NCBI RefSeq assembly: GCF_964355755.1
Contig: NC_092673.1
Span: 2,549,001-2,609,000, forward strand
DNA from: Antedon mediterranea
Lineage: Eukaryota > Echinodermata > Crinoidea > Comatulida > Antedonidae
DNA length: 60,000 nucleotides
Direction of reading: 5' to 3'
The notes below the pieces were generated by a model, which saw nothing but the letters and a program-made list of their open reading frames with translations, was not told the origin of the DNA and ran no database searches. Shown one piece after another: positions 50,131 through 59,951 of this stretch. Both the position numbers and the translations under genes were made by a program. Every line of letters starts with the position of its first letter. The first letter of the stretch is position 1.

Positions 50131-50419
50131 AAAATTAATTAGGCCTGGAAAATTAAGAGAGGCCTGGAAAATTAAGAGAGAGCTGGGAAATTTACAAAGA
50201 CCTGGACTATTTGAGGGAGCATTACTTTTAGAGACCCTATGAATTATTAAACAAATATTTTTTAATGTACGCTAGTAATGATGCATTAATGGTATTTAAT
50301 AGAAAATTACTGTAAGACTGACCTGGGCAATTAAAGAGAGACCTGGGAAATTAAAAGAGACCTGGGCAATTAGGAGAGAGACCTGGGCAATTTACTGAGA
50401 CCTGGACAATTTTAGGGAT
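50131..50419. repeat. Irregular minisatellite of GACCTGGGCAATT units
   Basis: About eight degenerate units of roughly 20-22 bp with the core (GA)CCTGG(G/A)(A/C)AATT followed by A/G-rich bases, in two clusters (about 50139-50212 and 50319-50417) separated by an A+T-rich spacer. A plus-strand frame across the first cluster begins with TTG and is not credible as a gene. Confidence 0.7.
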
Positions 50420-51229
50420 CTGAATTAATATTAGAGATTATATGAAAAAAGTTTGTATATTAGTATAGTAAAAAATATTTTTGAAATTAAAAATCATAAA
50501 AAGTTGAAGGTAATAGTTTACAAATGTGTATTAAATATTAAATCTGTTTGCCAATCTGTTTATATCTCTAATTTACAGACTCAACCTTAAGTAATGAAAA
50601 ACTCACAAAAATTCAGATTCAAAATATGAATTCTACATTTATGAATGGTCAATTTAAAATGAGACACCATGTCCAGTTTATCTACTGAACCGGGTCAAGA
50701 AAATCACATGGGGCATTGCAGAGCTATGCTAATGGATATACTGTACAACTTTGTGGTGTGAAATGAACGCAGCGCAGCTCAGATGAAACAACTCACTTGA
50801 GAGGTTTGAACCGTGACATTCTATCATTGAATATATCATATCAAGTCAAACACGCAAAAAAAACGTACACATGCTGTAATAGTAAAACTGTGGAATCACT
50901 ATATTTGCAAATGAGAAATTTCTCTGAAAATGGCAGTTAAGCGTTGAGACATGTTCGAAAAAGTCATCATTCAACACATAGAAATTTATCTTACGCCCAA
51001 AGATATATAGTTTGGAATGAATGGATGATAGTAAATGGGAATGATACAATTAAGTTATTTTTTTTAATTTCTTAAATGCCATGGGGTAAATTACTTAATT
51101 TTTGAAGTAGTTACATTTAGTACATTGACACTTTAATATTAGCGTTAGATTTTAAGATCAAAGGCAAGCTTGTGAATTAAATTGGCGACTCTGGAGATGG
51201 TATTTAATAGAGTATGCTGGGCAAATTGC
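50420..51229. other. Intron stretch, nothing recognised
   Basis: A+T-rich intron without visible structure. Confidence 0.4.
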
Positions 51230-51430
51230 TAGATTAGTAGAGTATCCTTTTGCCTGGCCTACTTCATGCGCCATCCGTTACCTAATTTGCATTGGCAAGT
51301 GAGTACTGAACCAATTCTGATTTCCCAGATGATTTCTAGTTGTCAAATTGCGTTTGGGTCGCCATTAAAGACGATATCACAAGGGGCCATTATATCTTAA
51401 CATTGGTAAAGGATTTTCAGTCAGTTAGTG
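51230..51430. promoter_or_regulatory. Possible regulatory island just downstream of the main FAM53 exon
   Basis: A less A+T-rich non-coding block with the octamer ATTTGCAT (51285-51292), TTGTCAAATTGCG and GGCCATTATATC, in the first kilobase of intron 2. The regulatory role is inferred. Confidence 0.2.
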
Positions 51431-51998
51431 CATGTGATAGTCTTGGGTGGGGTCAATTTCCGTTGCGAGATGTAACCTGATACTCCCTTTTGAAAATTAT
51501 AAGTCAGAATTTCATTTTGAGTTGGGGAAAGTGGTTAGATAGTCGTCTGGAATGCAGCAGTTGTTTGAGTTGAGCCTGAAACTTAATTATTAGTGTTGTG
51601 AATTGAATTCTTAATCACAGGCTCCAGCGGTGATTGCTCCTTTACTGAAGGTGTTATAACGCACGCTTTAAGTACAACGAACAAAATGCATAATGAATTT
51701 GTGAATAAGATGCTAGCAATGTCATTTATGTTTAGTTCAATTCATGTCACATTGAAAGCTAATTATATTTAAATCCAACATTTACATGGAGTTAAATTTT
51801 TACTTCTAAACTAAATTAGATTATTTTAATCCCTCTGCAAGAGATATGTTCGTGATCTGATAATTGTTGTTTAAAAAAACATTGACATGGCAACAAGAAA
51901 AACAATTATGGGTGTTTTTATAGTATCACCTGAAATTACATGAATTTGCATAAATTGAAGGTGTGTCATTTTCAAGGTAGAAATAATTAAAAACTTAC
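51431..51998. other. Start of intron 2
   Basis: Sequence just past the main-exon donor on the gene strand. Nothing else was recognised. Confidence 0.4.
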
Positions 51999-52720
51999 CT
52001 CTTCCATTTTTTGAAAGTCTAACTTTGGTCTAGATTCTTCTTCTCTTCGCCTTTTCTTTCCTCCTCGCCTTCTCGACACGCAAGGTTGCGATCGGCAACG
52101 TAACATACCTACACCCTTTCGCTGTAGTTCTGGCGTTAACGAAACACTAGGTATCGACACAACTGATCCAGAACTTTCTGAAATCTTGTCTTCGGAACAA
52201 AACCAAGATTTCTGCGCTATCTGATGGTGTAGCGAATTGGCATCTAACCAAGGCATATTGAGCGAATCGTCCCACGAGGTCGCTGATGCAGGTCGAGGAA
52301 CCGGCGACTCTGGGGGTGTTGAATATTCATTTTCTAATTCAGGATATTGAAAAATTGGATAATTATTTTCGAGGCTTGGTAGGTTGAAATTATGCATAGG
52401 AACATGTCCTTGATATGTGTCTAACTTGGCTTTTGTTACAGGACGCCAAACCCTAGAAGCACGTGGTTTCCACGGGTACGCTCTCTGTTCTGTTAATTCT
52501 CCTGCCGATAGTGACCTACAGTGACGTTTCTTTGGCGGTGCCGCTGTAGGGGTTCGTGCTTGTGACGAATTGATGGAATTGTTTCTATCAACCTCATTTT
52601 GGTTACTTGGAATTTGGCACGGTTTGCTAAGTGCGTAATATTCGGCAACTGGCATTTCTGTACTATACGCGCAGCTCTTACTGTTGGTTGCTGTAAAACT
52701 ATCTGTGTATGTCCTAGAAT
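51999..52720 (-). CDS. FAM53: FAM53-family gene, main coding exon
   Basis: This exon encodes residues 25(split)-265 of the model protein. It shows the family hallmarks in order: PPKKRHCRSLS (residues 86-96), a Trp/Pro block WKPRASRVWRPV (108-119), RCRSQPC (232-238), an arginine/lysine cluster KKRRREEE (246-253) that looks like a nuclear-localisation signal, and LDFQKM (258-263). Vertebrate FAM53A/B/C share the same order of motifs. FAM53B (simplet in fish) is reported to bind beta-catenin and promote its nuclear entry; that role is inferred here only by family. The exon ends GAAGAG followed by GTAAGT, a consensus donor, in phase 0. The acceptor is placed after TTTGTTCTTTTAG, which gives a phase-1 entry. 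An ATG at 52655 (MPVAEYY) could serve as an internal or alternative start, but the frame is open upstream to the acceptor and the family normally has N-terminal sequence ahead of the PPKKRHC motif. No membrane segment or signal peptide is seen. Confidence 0.88.
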
Positions 52721-53785
52721 CTAAAAGAACAAATTTATTAATAAAATTAATAACTTATTCAATAAAAAACAATTTAATTCAGATGAGGTTACCACTTTTT
52801 CTTAATTTTCAATTTAACGGATCGTTCTGTAGCTCAACCATTAGTAGTATCAGTATTATAAGTTTCAAAATGGATCAAGCTATGAGCGACTGGTAAAGGT
52901 TTCGTCAGAAATGCTTCACAGACTTAAATATCATGCAAATATATACTCCCATTAAAACAAGATAAAACAGTTCATAATCGATGCGAAATGTAATGATTAA
53001 AATTGATTTTGTACAGAATTCTAAAAAGACTATGATAATTAATCCCAGAGTGATAGTATAGAATGTGCGTTTGATTGACAAGGTCTATTACGTTAAGTGT
53101 TTAAAGCTTTATCTAAACCTGTAATTACAAGTGGTTACCACAAATTTGAATAATTTGTAACTCCAGGGATGTAGCTACAAAAGGCTCAGGGATTGCCAAA
53201 TTAGTGTTCTTTTTACAGTACTATTGAAGTTGCTAATGAAAGGTATGAAACCAAGTGGTAAACAATGTTGGTTAAATGATCCATCAGAAATTAATTAACT
53301 ATTTATCTGTATCAAACATTCCATTCCAGTTTTTAATCTTGCATGTCCCTTTAAAATAAAACATTTCTGGAGTAAATTCCTAGTTTTGCAAGGTTTTCTA
53401 AAACTCACATTGTCCCTTTAAAAATTGAAAAACATTTCTGGAGTGAATTCCCAATTTTACACAGCTTCTTTACGCTTTAATTTTCCCTTTAAATTTTCTA
53501 TTTTTCATTTCTATAGCTCCTTTTAACCAGATAATACTTGCTATATTCAATGATACATATAACAAAAGGGGGTACTTAGAGCCAAAGGCACTGTGAATAA
53601 TTGCATTATAATTGGTTTTCAAAATACGATATCAATATTTTGCAATTTTAAAAGCTACTATTATTACAATAACATTGGAATTTTACAAATATTTATTTTG
53701 TAGAATATCATATAAAAACAAAAACTGTGTATGCAAAAAAATAACAAACACATTAAATTGTCTTTTTACCAAAATAACAAAGTTT
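52721..53785. repeat. Intron 1 stretch with a degenerate duplication
   Basis: The phrase TCCCTTTAAAA followed by AAACATTTCTGGAGT and AATTCC appears at about 53347 and 53413, giving two units of roughly 65-70 bp. The rest is ordinary intron. Confidence 0.45.
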
Positions 53786-54608
53786 GGCCCTGTTTCTGCT
53801 GCCAACTAAATACCGTATATTATACGGTATTTTTTAAATACCGTATATATACGGTATATTTTTGGCAGCAGAAACTGCGCTCATAAAAAATATACCGTAT
53901 TTTGTATACCGTATTTTCCCCACAAAATTTGTGGATAAAATACGGTATTTACAAATTTATACCGTATTTTTTGTACCCGTTTCTGCTGCCAATAAAAAAT
54001 ACCGTATTTTTTTTTTTACATGACAAAAGGTCAACATTCGTGTTTTTATTTTCTGTCGCTGTCAGCTGCTTTACATACGTGTATAGATATATTCGGCGAA
54101 AATGTGGAGCGAAGACGTCACAATTTTACTAAATAAATGTGTGTGGGGAAGCTAAAATGTCTGGCCAACTAAAAGGTAATAAAAGGGACAACCACATTAC
54201 AAAGACATTTCAAAAAAATAAAGCAGGAGTATGGAATAGACTGGTCTCCAAAGCAAGTAAACTCAAAGCTGAAGAGCCTGCGAAAGCAGTAGAACATTGC
54301 AAAATACAATAACTCGGGGAGGGAACGAATTAATTGTCCACATTACGATGTTTTCTGTGCTCTCACAACATCTCTATCACTAGGGCTAGGCTGTTGAAAG
54401 TGAGACGTAAAACTTCCTTTATTGTGACTTTTAATTATCGATCAAATAAATGAATGGCAATTTGGGTAAAAAAAGATGAAATTTAACACGACCACCCAAG
54501 AAGTATTGTTAGCAGAAACGGGGTACTAAAAAATACGGTATAAAAAATACCGTATTTTATACCGTATTTTTATACCGTATTTTAAGCAGTTGCAGCAGAA
54601 ACAGGCCC
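53786..54608. mobile_element. Relict TIR DNA transposon with TACCGTAT modules and decayed Myb/SANT-like domain
   Basis: The left end GGCCCTGTTTCTGCTGCCAA and right end (reverse complement GGGCCTGTTTCTGCTGCAAC) form terminal inverted repeats. The same TTTCTGCTGCC module recurs internally near 53862, 53980 and 54512, so the ends are duplicated or nested. Between them lie many ATACCGTAT/ATACGGTAT words. The middle (about 54100-54390) retains, across frameshifts and stops, MWSEDVTILLNK, then KGQPHYKDISKK, then WSPKQVNSKLKSLRKQ, then AKYNNSGRERINCPHYDVF. This is the pattern of a Myb/SANT-like DNA-binding domain as found in PIF/Harbinger accessory proteins. The superfamily is inferred; no clear target duplication was found. 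Confidence 0.65.
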
Positions 54609-57024
54609 ATAATAATACATTTATAATATTTTGGCTGGCTGGTATCTTATATGACAGATATAGCTTTTCTATGATTTGTTTATTCAATTCTGATGACCAG
54701 ATTTAAAATGGGTTTATAGTCAAATGTTGTTTATTGTAATGAGAGATTTAATATGTTGGTCAAAGTACATTTTTCAGCTCCAATATATTCACACATTTAT
54801 GTACAATCTTTCAGAAAACCTTCAATTTAGGAGTGATTGACGCAAAATTGCTACAAATAGAGAATCATTCAAACCTGATGGTGCATTTGGGGATGTTTAA
54901 CTAATTCGCAAAAACATCTCATTAAGAGACGTTCGCTTCTAGTCTAAATCCGTCAAAAAATTTTCATAGCACGAAGAACATTGACCTAGTAAAATATTCC
55001 ATGAATTTTAATATTCACGTCGAGTCTGACCTAGAAAGTTGCGTAGGCTTAATCTTTTTGAAGAACAAAAACACGGTGATAAATGAATGCGGCGATATTG
55101 AACCGTGGATTCGTGTGTAAATTTAATGGAATCCTTAATGCTTATGAGGAGTTTTTAGTTGATCTTGTTGATTTTTATTGACGCGGGGAACAATGTAATA
55201 TAAATGTAAATACTACTCCTACTCATCACATTGTAATCATCGATTGGTAGACTTTTAATGTAGAATTTACAATAAAAAAGAATAAATAATCAAGGATAAT
55301 CTTGAAAATAACATTTTTCAGACGTTTGTCTGGGCCTTCAATATAAAATATGAATTACATATTCAGCAAAAAACTGATGAAAATATTATGGTGTTCATAA
55401 GATATTGGGCAGGGTAACTTTAAGAGGAGGAAGGGGTATCCAGCTTAATTTTCAAATTGTTTCGTTAAGCAGTCTCTTTGTAATCTAGTAAGATCTTGCT
55501 TTCAATCTTAAAACCTTGTTATTTGTGAATATATTTCTGGTATAACGGGGTTAAAAAAGTAGAATTACGTTTCTTTTTCGTTTCAGTTAAAATTACAAGA
55601 TAATTACCCGCTCTTTTTGAATGAACCTACTCAAGGTACACCCCTTTTTTAGAAAATACCTTTCAGTTTAACAAACTTATTCAGCGAACATCCGGATAAA
55701 GGGGAAACTTTACTAGATCCACTGCAGTTTGTTTATGGAAAGTGTTTTGTTGATCTTAATTTTATGCTATCGAGATAATGTCAATCAAATTTTTAAGAAA
55801 TTAAACCATTGTTGATTCTAAATATGTACAAGAAAAAGCCCTAAAACTAAATCTATATTAGATATCAATCCAATTGTCAATGAAGAAACATCAGTAATCT
55901 ACCATTCCTTCAAGGACAAACTGTTTATCTTTTCTTTTCAAGTGCTGGTAAACACAGAATAAATATTTGAATTCGCCACTATTATGTCACTCTTCTGTTC
56001 GTCAAATGCGTACTAGAGAGAAACGTGAATGAAAAACAATTTTGGTAAAACGGGAAAGAGGTGCCACACCTTATATCTATTATACAAGTACTTGAATTTG
56101 AAGCTGTTTTGGCGACTGAAAGGCTTAGTACGTTGTGAAGTTTAAATAGTTTGTGATGGATAAGCTAGGAGGTGTTCTATTAATTGCCTGTCTTCTCCCT
56201 ATGAGGTAGTAATAGGGACCATCTCCCTGTTTGAAACACAGCATAAAAACATTGGCAACAAGCCTACTGAACGTGACTATATTTACTATATAAATGAAAA
56301 CAGTTGCTGTGTGATAGAATTAAATTATAACAGTTATATCATATTTATAATTTATTCTCAGTTTACATACATGTTTTTCTTAGTGAATTTAATGTTTTTT
56401 AAATAAAACTAATGATCAATCAAAGCTAAGAATTTACTGGATTCGTTTTTGACCCACAAAAGCAAAAATCGTCATGAGCTGTAGGCTTTAAAGAGGGCAT
56501 TTCAAGAAAAGAAAAAGGGGGTAGACAGCTGAGGGCATCTTGTTCATTGTTAAATGGACATTATACTTTTACTATTAAGACATACAAAATTGTTAAATTG
56601 GTCCAAATATCGCAGCTTTCTTTATAATAAGTTGGTTGGAACTAAATGAATGCATATTGAGAAGGTGCTTGCGTGAATGCTACATGTATAGCATCTGGTT
56701 AACAACACTCTTACAATCAATAAAATTACACCTTTATTTGTGCGGCAGTGTTGTTTGGTAGTAAGCAAACTTTTGCTCAAATTTACTGACGTCAAGGTAG
56801 TAATATATACCAAACTAACCCAGATTAGTTTGTTCTTATTTGATTAGAAAGCTTAGAATGGTATTATCTACTAGTGTAAGTGGGCGTTTAATAACTTGTG
56901 TTTTTCTGAATGACAAAGAATGTAAAGTGCAATTTGACTTCATAAATTTTATTTAAGCACAAACATCAAAAATGATATTATGCACTACATTTTGATATCT
57001 TTTTTTGACAGATGATTAATATGA
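54609..57024. other. Intron 1 stretch, partly less A+T-rich
   Basis: 54890-55200 is less A+T-rich with words such as GTTTAACTAATTCGC, TTGACCTAG and TTAATGCTTATGAGG, and could be regulatory. No coding content or repeats were recognised in the remainder. Confidence 0.35.
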
Positions 57025-57032
57025 TATGCTAG

Positions 57033-57209
57033 CAGTGGCGTACTATAGCACAAAAGCCTGAGGCCCTTGGAACCATAAGTGGCCCTCCAATGCTTGAGGC
57101 CTTTTAAAACATTTAAATTTAAATACTATTCTCTTGGCACTGTTCAGGGGCCCTGTAAGCTCAAAGGCTCCTGAGTTCAGCCAGTGAGCGCTCATAGCCG
57201 TTACACCAC
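57033..57209. mobile_element. hAT-like MITE, 177 bp, with 8-bp target duplication
   Basis: Flanked by TATGCTAG at 57025-57032 and again at 57210-57217. The left end is CAGTGGCGTACTATAG; the right end, reverse complemented, is GTGGTGTAACGGCTATGAG. CAGTGGCGTA ends and an 8-bp duplication are typical of hAT elements. The interior has no open frame. The last two bases of the right end (expected TG) appear lost or merged with the duplication. Confidence 0.75.
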
Positions 57210-57720
57210 TATGCTAGCACTCCCATGTTAAAAAAAAACTGGATCCGCTGCTGAAAAATATATATTCACTGAACTCAAAAGTTGGAAACAGGCTTAAAAG
57301 ATACTATACAGTAGTAGGCTTTGACATGCATCTTGGTTTATAAGTAGTCTTTACTGTTACTTTAAATAAAGGTTTGTTTTCGTATTTTTATAAGAGCTTT
57401 ATAAAAGCCTGAAAAAGTCACCTCAGATCATACAATGTCCATGAACTTAGTTAAAAGTAGTATGCTTCTCTTAGGCAAAGTAGAGGTAACATGGCCAACT
57501 ATAATCTGTCTATACCATTAGTGGCAGTGGGGCTTATGTTTAAGTTTCGTTGTAAAGTAAAGCTTTAATTTTATGTTTTTAGCAATCGCGATATATATAG
57601 ACAGAGACTTTCATATGTATCCTTAAATGCACAAATGTCTAAATAATTCTTTCCAAATAAAAACTGAACTAAACCCAGCATGGTGGAATGTGGATTTTAA
57701 GAGATAGTTGGGGTTATATA
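57210..57720. other. Intron 1 spacer
   Basis: Ordinary A+T-rich intron; nothing recognised. Confidence 0.4.
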
Positions 57721-57801
57721 GGTGGGGAGGTGGGGAGGGGTTTGAGGTGGGAAGGTGGGGAGGGGTTTGAGGTGGGGAGGTGGGGAGGGGTTTGAGGTGG
57801 G
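57721..57801 (+). repeat. G-rich minisatellite, 25-bp period
   Basis: About three copies of a unit built from GGTGGGGAGGGG and TTTGAGGTGGG, with TGGGG at 57731, 57756 and 57781. Many four-G runs make a G-quadruplex likely on the plus strand. Confidence 0.8.
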
Positions 57802-57846
57802 AAAAAGATGTATTCCATTACTTGTATTGTATTGTTATGTACTTAC

Positions 57847-57904
57847 CTATCTTATTATGGCTAAGTTGCCATGCTTTGGTCCTACTACGTGTATGATAGG
57901 CAAT
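57847..57904 (-). other. Candidate 58-nt cassette (poison) exon in FAM53 intron 1
   Basis: On the minus strand ACTTTTTGTATTTTACAG is followed by 58 bases ending AAGATAG, then the consensus donor GTAAGTAC. Placed between the proposed first and second coding exons it enters in phase 1 and reads a TAG after six codons, and its length is not a multiple of three. If used it would be a non-productive cassette or a 5' non-coding alternative exon. Evidence is splice-site quality only. Confidence 0.25.
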
Positions 57905-57960
57905 CTGTAAAATACAAAAAGTAAAATACTTATTTTTGAATTCATACTTTTACATTGAAA

Positions 57961-59559
57961 GCTATTACACTTCCCTCCTAGACTTACCCTTGGTTCTTAG
58001 CTATTACACTTCCCTCCTAGACTTACCCTTGGTTCTTAGCTTTTACACTTCCCTCCTAGACTTACCCTTGGTTCTTAGCTTTTACACTTCCCTCCTAGAC
58101 TTACCCTTGGTTCTTAGCTTTTACACTTCCCTCCTAGACTTACCCTTGGTTCTTAGCTATTACACTTCCCTCCTAGACTTACCATTGGTTCTTAGCTATT
58201 ACACTTCCCTCCTAGACTTACCCTTGGTTCTTAGCTATTACACTTCCCTCCTAGACTTACCCTTGGTTCTTAGCTATTACACTTCCCTCCTAGACTTACC
58301 CTTGGTTCTTAGCTATTACACTTCCCTCCTAGACTTACCCTTGGTTCTTAGCTATTACACTTCCCTCCTAGACTTACCCTTGGTTCTTAGCTATTACACT
58401 TCCCTCCTAGACTTACCCTTGGTTCTTAGCTATTACACTTCCCCCCTAGACTTACCCTTGGTTCTTAGCTATTACACTTCCCTCCTAGACTTACCCTTGG
58501 TTCTTAGCTATTACACTTCCCTCCTAGACTTACCCTTGGTTCTTAGCTATTACACTTCCCTCCTAGACTTACCCTTGGTTCTTAGCTATTACACTTCCCT
58601 CCTAGACTTACCCTTGGTTCTTAGCTATTACACTTCCCTCCTAGACTTACCCTTGGTTCTTAGCTTTTACACTTCCCTCCTAGACTTACCCTTGGTTCTT
58701 AGCTATTACACTTCCCTCCTAGACTTACCATTGGTTCTTAGCTATTACACTTCCCTCCTAGACTTACCCTTGGTTCTTAGCTATTACACTTCCCTCCTAG
58801 ACTTACCCTTGGTTCTTAGCTATTACACTTCCCTCCTAGACTTACCCTTGGTTCTTAGCTATTACACTTCCCTCCTAGACTTACCCTTGGTTCTTAGCTA
58901 TTACACTTCCCTCCTAGACTTACCCTTGGTTCTTAGCTATTACACTTCCCTCCTAGACTTACCCTTGGTTCTTAGCTATTACACTTCCCCCCTAGACTTA
59001 CCCTTGGTTCTTAGCTATTACACTTCCCTCCTAGACTTACCCTTGGTTCTTAGCTATTACACTTCCCTCCTAGACTTACCCTTGGTTCTTAGCTATTACA
59101 CTTCCCTCCTAGACTTACCCTTGGTTCTTAGCTATTACACTTCCCTCCTAGACTTACCCTTGGTTCTTAGCTATTACACTTCCCTCCTAGACTTACCCTT
59201 GGTTCTTAGCTTTTACACTTCCCTCCTAGACTTACCCTTGGTTCTTAGCTATTACACTTCCCTCCTAGACTTACCCTTGGTTCTTAGCTATTACACTTCC
59301 CTCCTAGACTTACCCTTGGTTCTTAGCGTTTACACTTCCCTCCTAGACTTACCCTTGGTTCTTAGCGTTTACACTTCCCTCCTAGACTTACCCTTGGTTC
59401 TTAGCTTTTACACTTCCCTCCTAGACTTACCCTTGGTTCTTAGCTATTACACTTCCCTCCTAGACTTACCCTTGGTTCTTAGCTATTACACTTCCCTCCT
59501 AGACTTACCCTTGGTTCTTAGCGTTTACACTTCCCTCCTAGACTTACCCTTGGTTCTTA
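57961..59559. repeat. 39-bp tandem array, exactly 41 copies, splice-site-like unit
   Basis: The unit starts GCTATTACACTTCCCTCCTA and ends GACTTACCCTTGGTTCTTA. The span of 1599 bases equals 41 x 39 with no indels. Variation is confined to a few positions: GCTATT, GCTTTT or GCGTTT at the start; CCCTCC to CCCCCC twice; ACCCTT to ACCATT twice. On the minus strand, the sense strand of the FAM53 gene, each unit contains GGTAAGT followed by TAGGAGGGAAG. On the plus strand each has a pyrimidine tract ending CTAG. Because 39 is a multiple of three, one plus frame (13-residue repeat with YYTSLLDLPLVLS) stays open for more than 540 codons, but it has no ATG and no homology. Confidence 0.95.
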
Positions 59560-59878
59560 TGTTCTAAATTTTATTTTTCTATAGTAGCAGTCAGAAAGTT
59601 CAATTTATTTCAAGTAGGCCTACTATATTTAATTCCCATTTAAAACATAAAATTGATATTTGCAACACATTAAATTACATTTACATTACTGTACATTTTA
59701 AACAATAAATCAGTTCTATGGGATAAATTATTGCCGATTGTTTTACATGATTGAGTACAACATAATACGAACAATGTTTACTTTACAAATTAAAAAAAAA
59801 GCATAAAATGTTCAACGTTGGAAACCAAACCAGCGAAATAGTAGCGCTTGAATTCAATCATGGATTATAACAGCTTAC
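59560..59878. other. Spacer between the 39-bp array and the first coding exon
   Basis: A+T-rich start of intron 1 on the gene strand; nothing recognised. Confidence 0.4.
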
Positions 59879-59951
59879 CGAAGGATGGCAGAATGACGTC
59901 ATCAAGTGTATGGTAGAGATAAGTGGTGTACTTGTTAACAGTCAACCTCAT
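59879..59951 (-). CDS. FAM53: FAM53-family gene, probable first coding exon
   Basis: On the minus strand an ATG at 59951 opens 24 codons plus one base, ending at a good donor (TTCG, then GTAAGC, with the intron starting at 59878). The single left-over G joins the AT at the start of the exon at 52720 to make an Asp codon, so the phases match. The peptide starts MRLTVNKY and has LDDV near residue 16. Vertebrate FAM53A/C proteins, as I recall them, also begin with a short hydrophobic stretch followed by LDDL or LDEL at about residue 14, which supports the assignment but is a weak match. A second in-frame ATG lies nine bases upstream (59960), and the frame stays open to the window edge, so the true start could be there or in an exon beyond the window. 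This exon is inferred from splicing and phase, not from strong homology. Confidence 0.5.

Larger units (their letters stand above)
2451..51998 (-). other. FAM53: FAM53 intron 2 (about 49.5 kb)
   Basis: This interval is bounded by a consensus GTAAGT donor at 51998 and a TTTTAG acceptor ending at 2451, both in phase 0. The linkage rests on both flanking exons carrying consecutive FAM53 motifs. It contains most of the window's repeats: two satellites, at least seven copies or fragments of one MITE family, LINE tails and foldbacks. No further FAM53 motif was seen inside it, but a small extra exon cannot be excluded. Confidence 0.8.
52721..59878 (-). other. FAM53: FAM53 intron 1 (about 7.2 kb)
   Basis: This is the interval between the proposed first exon and the main exon. 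It holds a TIR element of about 820 bp, a hAT-like MITE, a G-rich minisatellite, a possible 58-nt cassette exon and the 41-copy 39-bp array. Its existence depends on the first-exon call. Confidence 0.5.

Noticed and set aside
52655-52655. ATG of MPVAEYY as the sole FAM53 start
   Set aside because: The frame is open upstream to a good acceptor with matching phase to an ATG exon, and family members carry N-terminal sequence before this point. It remains a possible alternative start.
57936-59567. Long plus-strand open frame of a 13-residue repeat
   Set aside because: It begins at a TTG; there is no ATG between the upstream stop (57897-57899) and the repeats. The frame stays open only because the 39-bp unit is a multiple of three and has no stop in this frame. 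No homology or leader is seen.
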